Positions 19,300 through 27,046 of a stretch of 64,000 nucleotides of DNA are shown here, in pieces. Both the position numbers and the translations under genes were made by a program. The stretch comes from an uncultured Pseudomonadota bacterium (GTDB taxonomy: Bacteria; Pseudomonadota; Alphaproteobacteria; RF32; CAG-239): contig CASEQD010000002.1 in assembly GCA_949289935.1 (NCBI GenBank), positions 65,847-129,846 of the forward strand. Direction: 5' to 3'. Within the stretch, counting starts at the first letter, position 1, and each line of letters opens with the position of its first letter. The notes beneath the pieces are model-generated. The model was not told the origin of the DNA. It worked only from the letters and a program-made list of their open reading frames with translations, and ran no database searches.

Positions 19300-20034
19300 T
19301 TATTTTCTGTCGCCAAACAAGCGCAGCAGCGAAAGAAACAGGTTGATGAAATCAAGATAAAGTTCCAACGCTCCCGCAACGGCGATTTTGTTCATGGTTT
19401 CCATATCGCTGCCATGGACGTACATTTCTTTGATTTTCTGGGTGTCATATGCCGTCAGTCCGACAAAAATCAGGACGGAAAGCACCGAGATAGCCAGACT
19501 GGCCGTAGAGCTGCCGATGAAAATGTTGACAATGGAAGCGATGATGATGCCGATTAAAGCCATCATGCAGAAAGAACCGATTTTGGTTAAATCTTTTTTG
19601 GAGGTATAGCCGTAGATGCTCATGGCGCCGAAAGTGGCTGCCGTAACCAAAAAGACGCGGGCAACACTCGCCCCCGTATACAGGGAGACCGTCGGTGTGA
19701 TGCTGATGCCCATAACGGCGGAAAAAATCCAGAAAACAGTCTGGGCTTTAGCAGCGCTTCCGTTGCGGATGACGGAAGAAAAGTAAAAAGCCATGGCAAT
19801 CGGCGCAAAAAGAACAATCCAGCCCAATACGGTTAAGGAAACATAATTTCCCTGAACGGTAAAAAACATGTTCCTTAAAGCCGGGACAGCCATAACCAGA
19901 TAGGAGGCCAGCGCCGTAACAACCAGTCCGCCGGCCATAAAATTGTAGACTTTACGCAGATATTCCCGCAAATCAGCTTCAATGATAACAGTTTGAATCG
20001 GACGGGAAGAGGTTTGAACTTCGTTTTCGATCAT
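19300..20034 (-). CDS. BI-1/YccA family membrane protein
   Basis: The 244-residue protein belongs to the Bax inhibitor-1 family of seven-helix membrane proteins, proposed as calcium or pH-sensitive channels. Seven hydrophobic segments are visible. Conserved pieces are RKVYNFMAGGLVVTALASY near residue 28, the SLYTGASVARVF region near 110, and TAYDTQKIKEMY near 198. The start at 20034 is chosen over the open frame to 20097 because AAGGAG lies 8 bases upstream and the resulting N-terminus is soluble. It stands alone with its own terminator. Confidence 0.9.
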   Translation of the reverse strand: MIENEVQTSSRPIQTVIIEADLREYLRKVYNFMAGGLVVTALASYLVMAVPALRNMFFTVQGNYVSLTVLGWIVLFAPIAMAFYFSSVIRNGSAAKAQTVFWIFSAVMGISITPTVSLYTGASVARVFLVTAATFGAMSIYGYTSKKDLTKIGSFCMMALIGIIIASIVNIFIGSSTASLAISVLSVLIFVGLTAYDTQKIKEMYVHGSDMETMNKIAVAGALELYLDFINLFLSLLRLFGDRK

Positions 20035-20130
20035 TATCGAATCTCCTTTATGTGATGTAACTAAAAATAATATAGGGATGATTATGCTTAAAATCAATAT
20101 AATAATAGCGGATGTGAAAAGACATAATAC

Positions 20131-20158
20131 TTGACTTTTGTCTAATTTTGTGTTTAAT
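20131..20158 (+). promoter_or_regulatory. Possible promoter of the gene at 20196
   Basis: TTGACT at 20131-20136 and TTTAAT at 20153-20158 are separated by 16 bases, about 40 bases before the first ATG of the gene. Confidence 0.4.
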
Positions 20159-20195
20159 TAATTGTTAATGTTTAATATTATTAAAAACTATAATT

Positions 20196-20708
20196 ATGGA
20201 GGAGTTTTATTATTTTGACAGGGAGGATGCGTTGTCGCCCTGTTTCAGATTAGAAAATGTTTGTTTTCGGCGAAGGTCTTTTTTGAAAAGATTGTTTGAG
20301 CGATTTTCAAATTGCTTTTTTTGCGAGGTGGCTTACAGCGACGGATTGGTCAGCCGGCTGGTTGAAGACCGTTATGGAAGGACACCGGTCGGAATAGTTT
20401 GGAATGGCTGGCTTATTTTGGGAAAGGAAGCTCCGCAAAAAATGACGTGGTCTGAAGGTTTGAAGTTTTGCGCTGCCATAAAAGTGCAGGGTAAAGGGTG
20501 TCAGATGTGTCCTCGTTCTGAGAGAGGAAGTCTGTATGATTATTACGAACAGATTAATCAGTTGTTGTGTGATTTGGAATTGGAACCGTTTCAAGGAGCG
20601 GATTATTTTTGTCAGGATCTTAATAATCTGAGTGTTGCTTACTGTCTTAAAGGTAGCTACTATATGAGTGTTGAGTTACGTATTCGTCCGATGGTTCGGC
20701 TATTTTGA
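20196..20708 (+). CDS. Unknown Cys-rich protein with DUF1566-like layout
   Basis: I do not recognise this 170-residue protein with certainty. It has ten or so cysteines and no signal peptide. Several segments parallel the protein at 46054: YGRTPVGIVWNGWLILG near residue 60 compares with GKTPIGVVVYISG there, and the end IRPMVRLF with VRPVLAF. That layout, with a Trp-rich start and an RPV-type end, is like DUF1566 domains, but the sequence is divergent. Two starts are possible: ATG at 20196 with no clear ribosome site, or TTG at 20232 with GGGAGG five bases before it. Confidence 0.6.
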   Translation: MEEFYYFDREDALSPCFRLENVCFRRRSFLKRLFERFSNCFFCEVAYSDGLVSRLVEDRYGRTPVGIVWNGWLILGKEAPQKMTWSEGLKFCAAIKVQGKGCQMCPRSERGSLYDYYEQINQLLCDLELEPFQGADYFCQDLNNLSVAYCLKGSYYMSVELRIRPMVRLF

Positions 20709-20772
20709 CAGAAGGTTCATTTATTTCGAAAGTGAAAAAATACTGCCCTGATTTTTGTTCAGGGCAGTATTT

Positions 20773-21483
20773 TTATTTGTAGCGGTAGAGGTCTTTGCCA
20801 TGCTCTTTGAGCCAGCGTTCGCCTTTTTCGCTTCCCGGGCAGAGTTTTTCGACGCAGGCCCAGAAATCAGCGGAATGGTCGGGGTGCCGCAGATGAGAAA
20901 CTTCATGCGCCATAAGATAATTGATGACAAAATCCGGCGCCAGAGCAATGCGCCAGCTGTAATTGATGTTTTGCAAGGTGGAGCAGCTGCCCCAACGGGA
21001 TTTTGTATCTTTTATGGTTACGCCGTTAATGGTTTCTCCCAGTTTTTTTGCGTATTTGCGGGAACGTTTCAGAAACTCGCTCTGTGCTTTCTTTTTGATG
21101 AAGTCTTTTACCCGGCGGTGCAGAAACTCCGGTTCGCCGGAAACAAGCAGCCGGTTTCCCTCCAGTTTGGCGCCGAGGCGGCGTTCCGGAGCATGGGTGA
21201 TGATTATTTCGTTGCCGAAGAGGCTGATGGTTTCACCATTTTCAAAAGGTTTGCTTTGGGGCAGACGACTGAGAGAATCGTCAATCCATGTTTTGTGCGC
21301 CAAAACAAAAGCTACGGCCTTTTTTTGCGGGCAATAGCGCGGAACGGACAAAACCGGCATGTGTTCTTTGGCATCAATCCGCAGAGTGAGTTTTTTTGCA
21401 CGGGGGGATTTTATGATTTTTATCGGGAATCCCACATTTTGCGCGATATTATAAGTCTTTCCAGTCAACAATGTAATTTTCAT
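20773..21483 (-). CDS. YgjP-type zinc metallopeptidase (DUF45)
   Basis: The 236-residue protein resembles the YgjP/SprT-like family. The zinc motif is HEVSHLRHPDHSADFW near residue 190 (HExxH with a downstream HxxxFW), preceded by KSRWGSCSTLQNINYSW near 155, which is characteristic. The physiological substrate is unknown. The frame is open far upstream, but the ATG at 21483 gives the family length and overlaps the end of the YcgN-type gene by 35 bases. The gene is probably transcribed with the two YcgN-type genes upstream. Confidence 0.88.
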   Translation of the reverse strand: MKITLLTGKTYNIAQNVGFPIKIIKSPRAKKLTLRIDAKEHMPVLSVPRYCPQKKAVAFVLAHKTWIDDSLSRLPQSKPFENGETISLFGNEIIITHAPERRLGAKLEGNRLLVSGEPEFLHRRVKDFIKKKAQSEFLKRSRKYAKKLGETINGVTIKDTKSRWGSCSTLQNINYSWRIALAPDFVINYLMAHEVSHLRHPDHSADFWACVEKLCPGSEKGERWLKEHGKDLYRYK

Positions 21484-21958
21484 AATCTTGAATTCCGGTT
21501 TCAGAAATAACGGGACGGTTTTGCAGGGACATATGCGCCTGGTGAACAGAATCTGTTCTGCCACTGACGAGCGGATGCCATTCGGGCAGGTCAAAGCCGT
21601 TGTCCAGCAGCCAGTAGGCGCAGGTTTTCGGCAGCCAGCGCGGTTTTTCGCGAATGGCGCGCAAGTCGATGTCGCGGCAGTCGGGGACTTTTTCAAAGCG
21701 GTGCGGGTAGATTTTGCACAGACAGGTTTTGCAGTCCAGAAAGCGGCAATGGGTGTTGGTGAATTTTATTTTTCCTTTGATTTCGAGCTTGTTCAGGCAA
21801 CACTTGCCACAGCCGTCGCAGAGCAGTTCCCACTCGGTTTTGTTCATTTGTTCAAGTTTTTTTTTGCGCCAGAATTCCGGTTCAACCTTGTTTTTAATGT
21901 CGGTAAAACGCTTTTCCGGGGAAAAATCCGGCTCTATGGCATATTCTTGTTTGTTCAT
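21449..21958 (-). CDS. YcgN family cysteine-cluster protein (copy 2)
   Basis: The 169-residue protein belongs to the YcgN family (UPF0260), part of the wider YkgJ zinc or iron-binding cysteine-cluster group. The cysteine pattern CDGCGKCCLNKLE near residue 48, CRFLDCKTCLCKIY near 73, PDCRDI and PKTCAYW is complete, and the C-terminal half has EWHPLVSGRTDSVHQA. The function is not known. Its ATG overlaps the stop of the paralogue upstream by one base, so the pair is probably a tandem duplication. Confidence 0.88.
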   Translation of the reverse strand: MNKQEYAIEPDFSPEKRFTDIKNKVEPEFWRKKKLEQMNKTEWELLCDGCGKCCLNKLEIKGKIKFTNTHCRFLDCKTCLCKIYPHRFEKVPDCRDIDLRAIREKPRWLPKTCAYWLLDNGFDLPEWHPLVSGRTDSVHQAHMSLQNRPVISETGIQDYENYIVDWKDL

Positions 21959-22338
21959 TATAAGTCATCCCAATCGACGATGTGGTCTTCCCATTTTTCT
22001 TCCGGCACCTGTTCTTGTGAAACGCAGCGGCCGCGAATCGATTTGAATGGTGCCGGCGGACGCTTTTCAACCAGGCGGCGGTAAGCACAGCTGTCCGGCA
22101 TCCAGGAAATTTTATCGACATTGTCGGGCGTTAATTTCAAACATTCCGGTACAAGGTTGCTGCGTTGGTTATAAACCGTGCAACAGCATTTTTCCGAATC
22201 GAAATAGCGGCAAACAATGTCGGTGTAGAAAATTTTTCCGCTGTCTTCGTCTTCAAGTTTCAGCAAGCAGCATTTGCCACAGCGGGTGCAAATGTTTTCC
22301 CATTCTTCTTCGGTGTAATCTTCCAGTCTTTTTTTCAC
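21958..22338 (-). CDS. YcgN family cysteine-cluster protein (copy 1, shorter)
   Basis: This 126-residue protein is a paralogue of its neighbour and keeps the same cysteine set: CTRCGKCCLLKLE near residue 15, CRYFDSEKCCCTVY near 43, VPECLKL and PDSCAYRRL. It lacks the ~40-residue N-terminal extension of the neighbour and is divergent in its C-terminal part (PFKSIRGRCVSQEQ). It heads the minus-strand group that continues with the second copy and the YgjP-type protein. Both copies look intact. Confidence 0.85.
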   Translation of the reverse strand: MKKRLEDYTEEEWENICTRCGKCCLLKLEDEDSGKIFYTDIVCRYFDSEKCCCTVYNQRSNLVPECLKLTPDNVDKISWMPDSCAYRRLVEKRPPAPFKSIRGRCVSQEQVPEEKWEDHIVDWDDL

Positions 22339-22414
22339 GCGGTTTCCTTTTGTTTATTTTTTTGTAATGATGTTTGTGCTACCATAACATTAAATTGATT
22401 AAGGAGAAACAAAA

Positions 22415-22828
22415 ATGTTTAAATGGCTGGCTGATATGATTGTTAAAACCCCGGTGCAGGGGACTTGCAGCTGTTGTGAAGGCAAAAAAGAACAACTCAG
22501 GAAAATGCAGGCGGCGATTTTAGGGCAGAACGAATCGGATTTTGGGGAAGAAAAAGGCGTTTGTTCCTGCGGGGAAAATTGTTCGGGGAACGGTTCAGGT
22601 TCTTTGTCGGAAAATATGCCGGAAGCACAGGGCGGAATTCCGTTCGGCGCCCGTTTTTCATCGGCTTTTTATTCGGCCAGTTATCATTTTGACGAAAGTT
22701 CCGGCCGATACAGCCGCGCGGTTCAGTATCAAGCAGCAGATGCGTCCGGCAATGAGGCAGAGCGCTCTGACGGCCGTGAGCAGCATGATGATGAAAATCA
22801 GCAGCGTGTTGGTGATGTTTCGCAATAG
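22415..22828 (+). CDS. Unknown small protein with Cys pairs
   Basis: This 137-residue frame begins MFKWLADMIVKTPVQGTC and has a very good ribosome site (AAGGAGA, 7 bases before the ATG). Cysteine pairs CSCC near residue 18 and CSCGENC near 50 could bind a metal. From about residue 60 the composition is Ser/Gly/Ala-rich with a polar end, and other frames are also open there, so a frameshift or a shorter real product is possible. It converges on dnaB with 11 bases between stops. I recognise no family. Confidence 0.5.
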   Translation: MFKWLADMIVKTPVQGTCSCCEGKKEQLRKMQAAILGQNESDFGEEKGVCSCGENCSGNGSGSLSENMPEAQGGIPFGARFSSAFYSASYHFDESSGRYSRAVQYQAADASGNEAERSDGREQHDDENQQRVGDVSQ

Positions 22829-22839
22829 TTTCATTGCGG

Positions 22840-24315
22840 TTATCCGATTTGATCCGGCAGGTTTTCTTCCCGGGCAAGATTACCGAACTGGGTGAATTCG
22901 CCGTTCCAGAACAGTTGTACGGTTCCGGTGGGGCCGTGGCGCTGTTTGCCGATGATGACCTCGCCGAGGTTTTCGGTTTGACGGATGCGGGTTTCCCATG
23001 CTTCCAGCCGGTTTTGGAAGTGTTCTTCCGTTTCGCCCGCCCGTATTTTCGGTTCTTCGTTTTTAATGTAATAATTTTCACGGAAAACAAACATGACAAT
23101 GTCGGCATCTTGTTCGATGGAGCCGGATTCTCGGAGGTCTGACATAATCGGACGTTTATCGTCGCGTTGTTCAACGCCGCGGCTCAGCTGTGAAAGCGCA
23201 ATAACCGGGATGTTTAATTCTTTGGCCAGCATTTTTAAACCTCGGGAGATTTCGGAAAGTTCCTGAACACGATTGCCTTCCGAACGTTTGCTTCCGCTTC
23301 CGCTGATGAGCTGGATGTAGTCGATGACGATTAAGCCCAGGCCTTTGTTTCGTTTCAGACGACGGGCGCGGGTGCGGATGGTGTTGACGTTAACTCCGGG
23401 GGAATCATCAATGTACAACGGAATGTTTTCCAATTCACGAACTCCGGCGGCAATGCGGATGAATTCGGATTCGTTTAATTCTCCGGTGCGCATTTTGTGG
23501 CTGGGCGTTTGTGTAACGGTTGAAAGTATGCGGCTGGCCAGCTGGTCGGCCGACATTTCCAAAGAAAAAAAGGCAACGCCTTTGTTTTTGGGGTCGATGT
23601 TTTTATCGCGACTCATAAATTCGGCCACATTGTAAGCAATATTGGTGGCAAGAGCCGTTTTTCCCATAGCCGGACGGCCGGCCAGAATGATCAGGTCGGA
23701 ATTGTTCAGGCCGCCGGTTTTGTTGTCCAGAGCGTCGAGTCCCGTTGGCAATCCGGAGAGCTTTCCTTCTTTTTGATAGGCTTGTTCTATTAAAGACAGA
23801 GAGGAGGTCAGGGCATCGCCGAAAGAGACAAATCCGCCTTGGATGTCTCCCTGGTTGGATAGTTCGAAAAGTTTTTTTTCGGCCAGCTCTATCTGGCTGT
23901 TGGCGTCGGAATCCATGTCTTCGGTCATGGCTGCGTTGACAATTTCATAGCCGGTGGCGATGAGTTCGCGACGCAGATATTTGTCATAAATGAATTGTCC
24001 GTAATATTCAACATTGGTCAGAGGCGAGGCAGAATCGGCCAGCTTAATAAGATATTTATGTCCTCCGACTTCATTCAGGCTTCCTTCCTGTTCAAAATAG
24101 TTTTTCAGAGTGATGACATCGGCAATGTGGCCGCGCTGGATGAGCTTTGAAATGATTTCGAAAATTTTGGCATGGACGGAATCGGCAAAATGAAAAGGAC
24201 GGAGATATTCCGAGACTTTTTCAAAAGCTTTGTTATTGACGAGAATCGCCCCTAAAAGAGCCTGTTCGGCTTCCAGATTCTGAGGAAGAAGGGCGGGATC
24301 AATCGTATTGTCCAT
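22840..24315 (-). CDS. dnaB: Replicative DNA helicase DnaB
   Basis: DnaB is the hexameric helicase that unwinds DNA ahead of the replisome. The protein has an N-terminal primase-binding domain (PQNLEAEQALLGAIL near residue 10) and a RecA-like C-terminal domain with Walker A GRPAMGKTA near 207, Walker B GLIVIDYIQLI near 325, and LSQLSRGVEQR near 372 with the arginine finger region. The start at 24315 (MDNTIDPALL, 491 residues) is preferred because AAGGAT lies 8 bases upstream; the frame continues to an ATG at 24348 without a ribosome site. Confidence 0.95.
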   Translation of the reverse strand: MDNTIDPALLPQNLEAEQALLGAILVNNKAFEKVSEYLRPFHFADSVHAKIFEIISKLIQRGHIADVITLKNYFEQEGSLNEVGGHKYLIKLADSASPLTNVEYYGQFIYDKYLRRELIATGYEIVNAAMTEDMDSDANSQIELAEKKLFELSNQGDIQGGFVSFGDALTSSLSLIEQAYQKEGKLSGLPTGLDALDNKTGGLNNSDLIILAGRPAMGKTALATNIAYNVAEFMSRDKNIDPKNKGVAFFSLEMSADQLASRILSTVTQTPSHKMRTGELNESEFIRIAAGVRELENIPLYIDDSPGVNVNTIRTRARRLKRNKGLGLIVIDYIQLISGSGSKRSEGNRVQELSEISRGLKMLAKELNIPVIALSQLSRGVEQRDDKRPIMSDLRESGSIEQDADIVMFVFRENYYIKNEEPKIRAGETEEHFQNRLEAWETRIRQTENLGEVIIGKQRHGPTGTVQLFWNGEFTQFGNLAREENLPDQIG

Positions 24316-24421
24316 GGTTTTGAATCCTTGCGTTACGTATCGGCTCATTTATAGCTTAATTTTTGCGAAATACAAGGTAAAATGTACGGGCGAATGTTTT
24401 ATCTTTGTGGATAACGGGGAT

Positions 24422-24451
24422 AAAAAAAAGGCTCCTTATTTGAAAGGAGCC
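24422..24451 (-). terminator. Intrinsic terminator of rpmB
   Basis: GGCTCCTT at 24430-24437 pairs with AAGGAGCC at 24444-24451; on the minus strand the hairpin runs into a tract of eight T residues. Confidence 0.8.
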
Positions 24452-24469
24452 CTAGCGCAAAGCCTCAGA

Positions 24470-24745
24470 CTATGCTTTTGTGATTTGTTTTTTTATTTTG
24501 AGGGCTTCTTTGCTTAATTTTGCATTGGAAGTAGATTCCAAATAAGCATCCAGACCACCGTTGTGTTCAATGGAGCGCAATGTTTTTGAACAGATTTTAA
24601 GTTTAAAAATCTTTCCAAGTTTTTCGCTGAGCAGAGAAACAACCTGAAGATTCGGCAAAAAACGACGGCGGGTTTTGTTGTTGGCATGGCTGACATTGTT
24701 GCCGCTCATAACGCCTGTGCCGGTAATATCACATTTTTTAGACAT
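24470..24745 (-). CDS. rpmB: 50S ribosomal protein L28
   Basis: L28 is a large-subunit ribosomal protein. The 91-residue sequence begins MSKKCDITGTGVMSGNNVSHA and has NKTRRRFLPNLQ near residue 23 and CSKTLRSIEHNGGLDAYL near 52, all diagnostic. It stands alone with an intrinsic terminator just after the stop, as is common for this gene in Alphaproteobacteria. Confidence 0.95.
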   Translation of the reverse strand: MSKKCDITGTGVMSGNNVSHANNKTRRRFLPNLQVVSLLSEKLGKIFKLKICSKTLRSIEHNGGLDAYLESTSNAKLSKEALKIKKQITKA

Positions 24746-24870
24746 ATTAAATTATCCTTATATTTCAATCAAAACATAAACTCGTTGCCTTTTAATAGAC
24801 GCAAAAAGCTTCTGAGTCAAGAAAAAAATGAGCAGAACAGATATTTGAGACGTTAAAATAGCGGGATATT

Positions 24871-24907
24871 AAAAAAGCATTAAGCTTTTGGGCTTAATGC
24901 TTTTTTA
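24871..24907 (-). terminator. Intrinsic terminator of the gene at 24921
   Basis: AAAAAAGCATTAAGC pairs with GCTTAATGCTTTTTT around a short loop. The hairpin has T tracts on both strands, so it could act in both directions; the gene it follows directly is on the minus strand. Confidence 0.8.
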
Positions 24908-24920
24908 TTTACCGGAGAAA

Positions 24921-25292
24921 TTATTTTTCCACGCTGTGAGGCAGATTTCCCCGCAGTTGCCGGATTAGATCAAAAATGTAATCGGCGGCGGGGCGTTTGC
25001 TTCCGTTCTTTTCCCGGTATAAATGTTTTAAGGCTTCTTCGCTGAAGCCGTGTCCGGTTTCGTAGCTGCGGACAAGTTCTTTTGCCTGGCGGCATTTCTC
25101 TCTGCTGCAAACGTTTTTCAGATGTCTTCCGGGAAGCTTGGTATCGTTGTTTTGCAGAAATGTGCAAATCCGATACAACAGAATAGCTTCGGAATCGGGG
25201 GTCAGGGCGTTTTCAGCAGTGTAAATCTGAATTTGTACAAAATTTGCCGTGGCGACGAAAGTTTGTTCGTCTTTGTTTAATAATTTTTCCAT
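24921..25292 (-). CDS. Unknown small helical protein
   Basis: This 123-residue protein has no signal peptide or membrane segment and looks mostly helical. It has paired cysteines in NVCSREKCRQAKELV near residue 65 and a basic and aromatic C-terminal half (ADYIFDLIRQLRGNLPH). I do not recognise a family. It is a single gene with its own terminator between rpmB and the tRNA cluster. No clear ribosome site precedes the ATG, so the start is uncertain. Confidence 0.6.
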   Translation of the reverse strand: MEKLLNKDEQTFVATANFVQIQIYTAENALTPDSEAILLYRICTFLQNNDTKLPGRHLKNVCSREKCRQAKELVRSYETGHGFSEEALKHLYREKNGSKRPAADYIFDLIRQLRGNLPHSVEK

Positions 25293-25411
25293 AACATATT
25301 AATTTGGTTAATAATAAATTTTCGAATGTATCTTAACAACAAATATTAATTTTGTCCAGTCATTTTTTTCTTGAGTATTTTGTAAAATTACGTTAAAAAG
25401 ATTTTGTTTGG

Positions 25412-25488
25412 GTACCCGTAGCTCAGTTGGATAGAGTATCGGCCTCCGACGCCGAGGGTCATGGGTTCGAATCCCTTCGGGTACGCCA
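25412..25488 (+). tRNA. tRNA-Arg (CCG)
   Basis: A full cloverleaf of 77 bases: acceptor GTACCCG pairs with CGGGTAC, the anticodon loop CTCCGAC gives anticodon CCG, the T loop is a normal TTCGAAT, and CCA is encoded. It is the first of three tRNAs on this strand. Confidence 0.95.
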
Positions 25489-25496
25489 TTGTAAAA

Positions 25497-25552
25497 AACG
25501 CCCCTTTGTGAACTGTCCCCGGAAAGTTGGACAGTTCATGTGGGGCGTTTTT
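25497..25552 (+). terminator. Intrinsic terminator after tRNA-Arg
   Basis: AACGCCCC pairs with GGGGCGTT, enclosing a second stem TGAACTGTCC with GGACAGTTCA, followed by a T tract. It is an unusually long and stable hairpin. Confidence 0.85.
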
Positions 25553-25676
25553 GTTGGGGCTTTCCGGAGGATTTATTGTTAAAAAGCGGATATAGGTAAT
25601 AAAAATATTTGTTTTTTTGTTTTTTTTGCTTGCATTTAATTTTTTTTATGATAATTATTCTTTTGTCTTATGTAAT

Positions 25677-25751
25677 GCGGGTATAGCTCAGGGGTAGAGC
25701 GCAACCTTGCCAAGGTTGATGTCGTGGGTCCGAATCCCATTGCCCGCTCCA
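25677..25751 (+). tRNA. tRNA-Gly (GCC)
   Basis: A 75-base cloverleaf with acceptor GCGGGTA pairing with TGCCCGC, anticodon loop TTGCCAA (anticodon GCC) and encoded CCA. The T loop reads TCCGAAT (25729-25735), so position 55 is C in place of the nearly universal U. Confidence 0.93.
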
Positions 25752-25860
25752 ATTTTGTAAGAAATAAAAAGTGTGTTTTGGAGAGGAGGTTTGTTCCTCT
25801 CTTTTTATTGTCAGAACTTGTAAGAGATTTTTGTTTGTGGTGGGAAAGTCGGAAAATCTC

Positions 25861-25950
25861 GGAGAGATGGCAGAGTGGTCGAATGCGGTTGACTCGAAAT
25901 CAATTGTGCGCGTAAGCGTACCGGGGGTTCAAATCCCTCTCTCTCCGCCA
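25861..25950 (+). tRNA. tRNA-Ser (CGA)
   Basis: A 90-base class II tRNA: acceptor GGAGAGA pairs with TCTCTCC, the anticodon loop CTCGAAA gives anticodon CGA, and a long variable arm (GTGCGCGTAAGCGTAC) is present. CCA is encoded. Its last four bases start the 48-bp repeat that also occurs at 36133. Confidence 0.95.
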
Positions 25951-25994
25951 TTTTGATTAAAAAGACGCTCGTTTGCAGCGTCTTTTTTCGTATC
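25947..25994 (+). repeat. Left copy of 48-bp direct repeat, probable attachment site
   Basis: This 48-base sequence starts at the GCCA end of tRNA-Ser and contains that gene's terminator hairpin. It recurs at 36133-36180 with a single mismatch (C at 25970, G at 36156). The two copies are 10,186 bases apart in the same orientation and enclose a serine recombinase and phage-type genes. I infer they are attL and attR; which copy belongs to the ancestral chromosome is suggested by the tRNA, which is intact on this side. Confidence 0.8.
25959..25988 (+). terminator. Intrinsic terminator after tRNA-Ser
   Basis: AAAAGACGCT pairs with AGCGTCTTTT around a seven-base loop, followed by T residues. It lies within the attachment repeat. 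Confidence 0.8.
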
Positions 25995-26117
25995 TGGCGG
26001 AAATGCGGGCTTTGCGAGCGGTTGACTCCGCCGAAATGACTATGGTAAGCTCGTTTTATGTTAGAAAATGCGAAATTTAAGACCGTTACATACTTTGCCG
26101 ACTTTTGCAAAGTCACT

Positions 26118-27038
26118 TCAGCGAGATAATATTTGTTTTATTGTAGCTAGTTCAAAATTTGAATCAGGAATTTCAAGTTGTTGAAGTTTATTTCTTTTTA
26201 TTTCTTTATCCTCATCGTCATAAAAAGAAACAAACCATTTTGCGTCGTTGTCAGCACTGTGCTTTACTGTCCTAAAATAACCAATATCAATATCTGAAAT
26301 TGAATGCCCTAAAATGTAGATTGTATCTGTTGAGATTAAATTATCAAAAAATTCATGATTATTGGATATTATGTGTTTTACATCTTTATAAACACTGTTT
26401 TGAACAGTTTCAAAAGCTCGAATACCAGCGATATCTTCATATATATCATCTTCTGTTTGTTTAGGAAATTCACACAATGTATTGTGCCCCATTACCAAAT
26501 TTTCCTCAGACCATTTTCCATGGACATATAAAATTTGTTGAGGCTGTATATTATATGTTTTTTCTAAAGTATTTGTGTAATTAAAACAAAGGAATTTATC
26601 ACTAGAAGATAATAGTATATTATAAAGAGGCAGGCATGGTGTTTGGTGAATAAAATTAATCCATTTAGGTAAATATTTTTTGAATATCCTACAAAATGAA
26701 TAATTATCATCAATGGCTATTTCTTGGTTATGATAATCTCTGCTACGAAAATCATCGTCACCATAGGAAACATTTAATTTTCGGTATTCTTCCAGTTCAT
26801 CTTGAACAATTTCAGGTTGAAACATTAAGTCAAGAGCGTGCTCAATATCAGACCATAGCTGACTATTTTTTTCCATATAGTAGTCAAAAGCGGAAAAAGC
26901 TTTTTCTTCAAAATTTTTAATAATTAATTGAATTTTTGTGTCATTACTACTTCTTAAGAATTTTGCAAAATCTGTATACTTTGTTTTTCTGTTATGAGCC
27001 AAATCAAAACCATTGCCAATTATATAAAGCTTAGACAT
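26118..27038 (-). CDS. AbiH family abortive infection protein
   Basis: The 306-residue protein matches the AbiH phage-defence family: the N-terminus reads IIGNGFDLAHNRKTKYTDFAKFL (residues 5-27, here in part), FNYTNTLEKTYN lies near residue 155, LYVHGK near 172, and ILGHSISDIDIGYF near 245. The biochemical mechanism of AbiH is not established. It is the outermost gene of the element, next to the attachment site, and lies 8 bases downstream of the recombinase gene on the same strand. Such edge positions are typical of defence cargo. Confidence 0.85.
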   Translation of the reverse strand: MSKLYIIGNGFDLAHNRKTKYTDFAKFLRSSNDTKIQLIIKNFEEKAFSAFDYYMEKNSQLWSDIEHALDLMFQPEIVQDELEEYRKLNVSYGDDDFRSRDYHNQEIAIDDNYSFCRIFKKYLPKWINFIHQTPCLPLYNILLSSSDKFLCFNYTNTLEKTYNIQPQQILYVHGKWSEENLVMGHNTLCEFPKQTEDDIYEDIAGIRAFETVQNSVYKDVKHIISNNHEFFDNLISTDTIYILGHSISDIDIGYFRTVKHSADNDAKWFVSFYDDEDKEIKRNKLQQLEIPDSNFELATIKQILSR

Positions 27039-27046
27039 TAAAGTTC

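Noticed and set aside
22660-22835. Minus-strand ORF of 58 codons just after dnaB (starts MKLLRNITNTLLIFIIML)
   Set aside because: It is hydrophobic and follows dnaB by five bases, but it has no ribosome site and overlaps the better-supported plus-strand gene at 22415. I could not decide firmly, so it is not listed as a gene.
22542-22895. Plus-strand ORF of 117 codons in another frame over the end of the 22415 gene
   Set aside because: It runs into the complement of dnaB and has no ribosome site; it might matter only if the 22415 gene has a frameshift.
25724-25956. Plus-strand ORFs of about 60 codons across tRNA-Gly and tRNA-Ser
   Set aside because: They are read through tRNA genes and have no ribosome sites.
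25811-26116. Minus-strand ORF of 101 codons containing MAEREGFEPPVRLRAQLISS
   Set aside because: It is the complement of tRNA-Ser and its terminator; this peptide is a well-known artefact of tRNA-Ser antisense translation.
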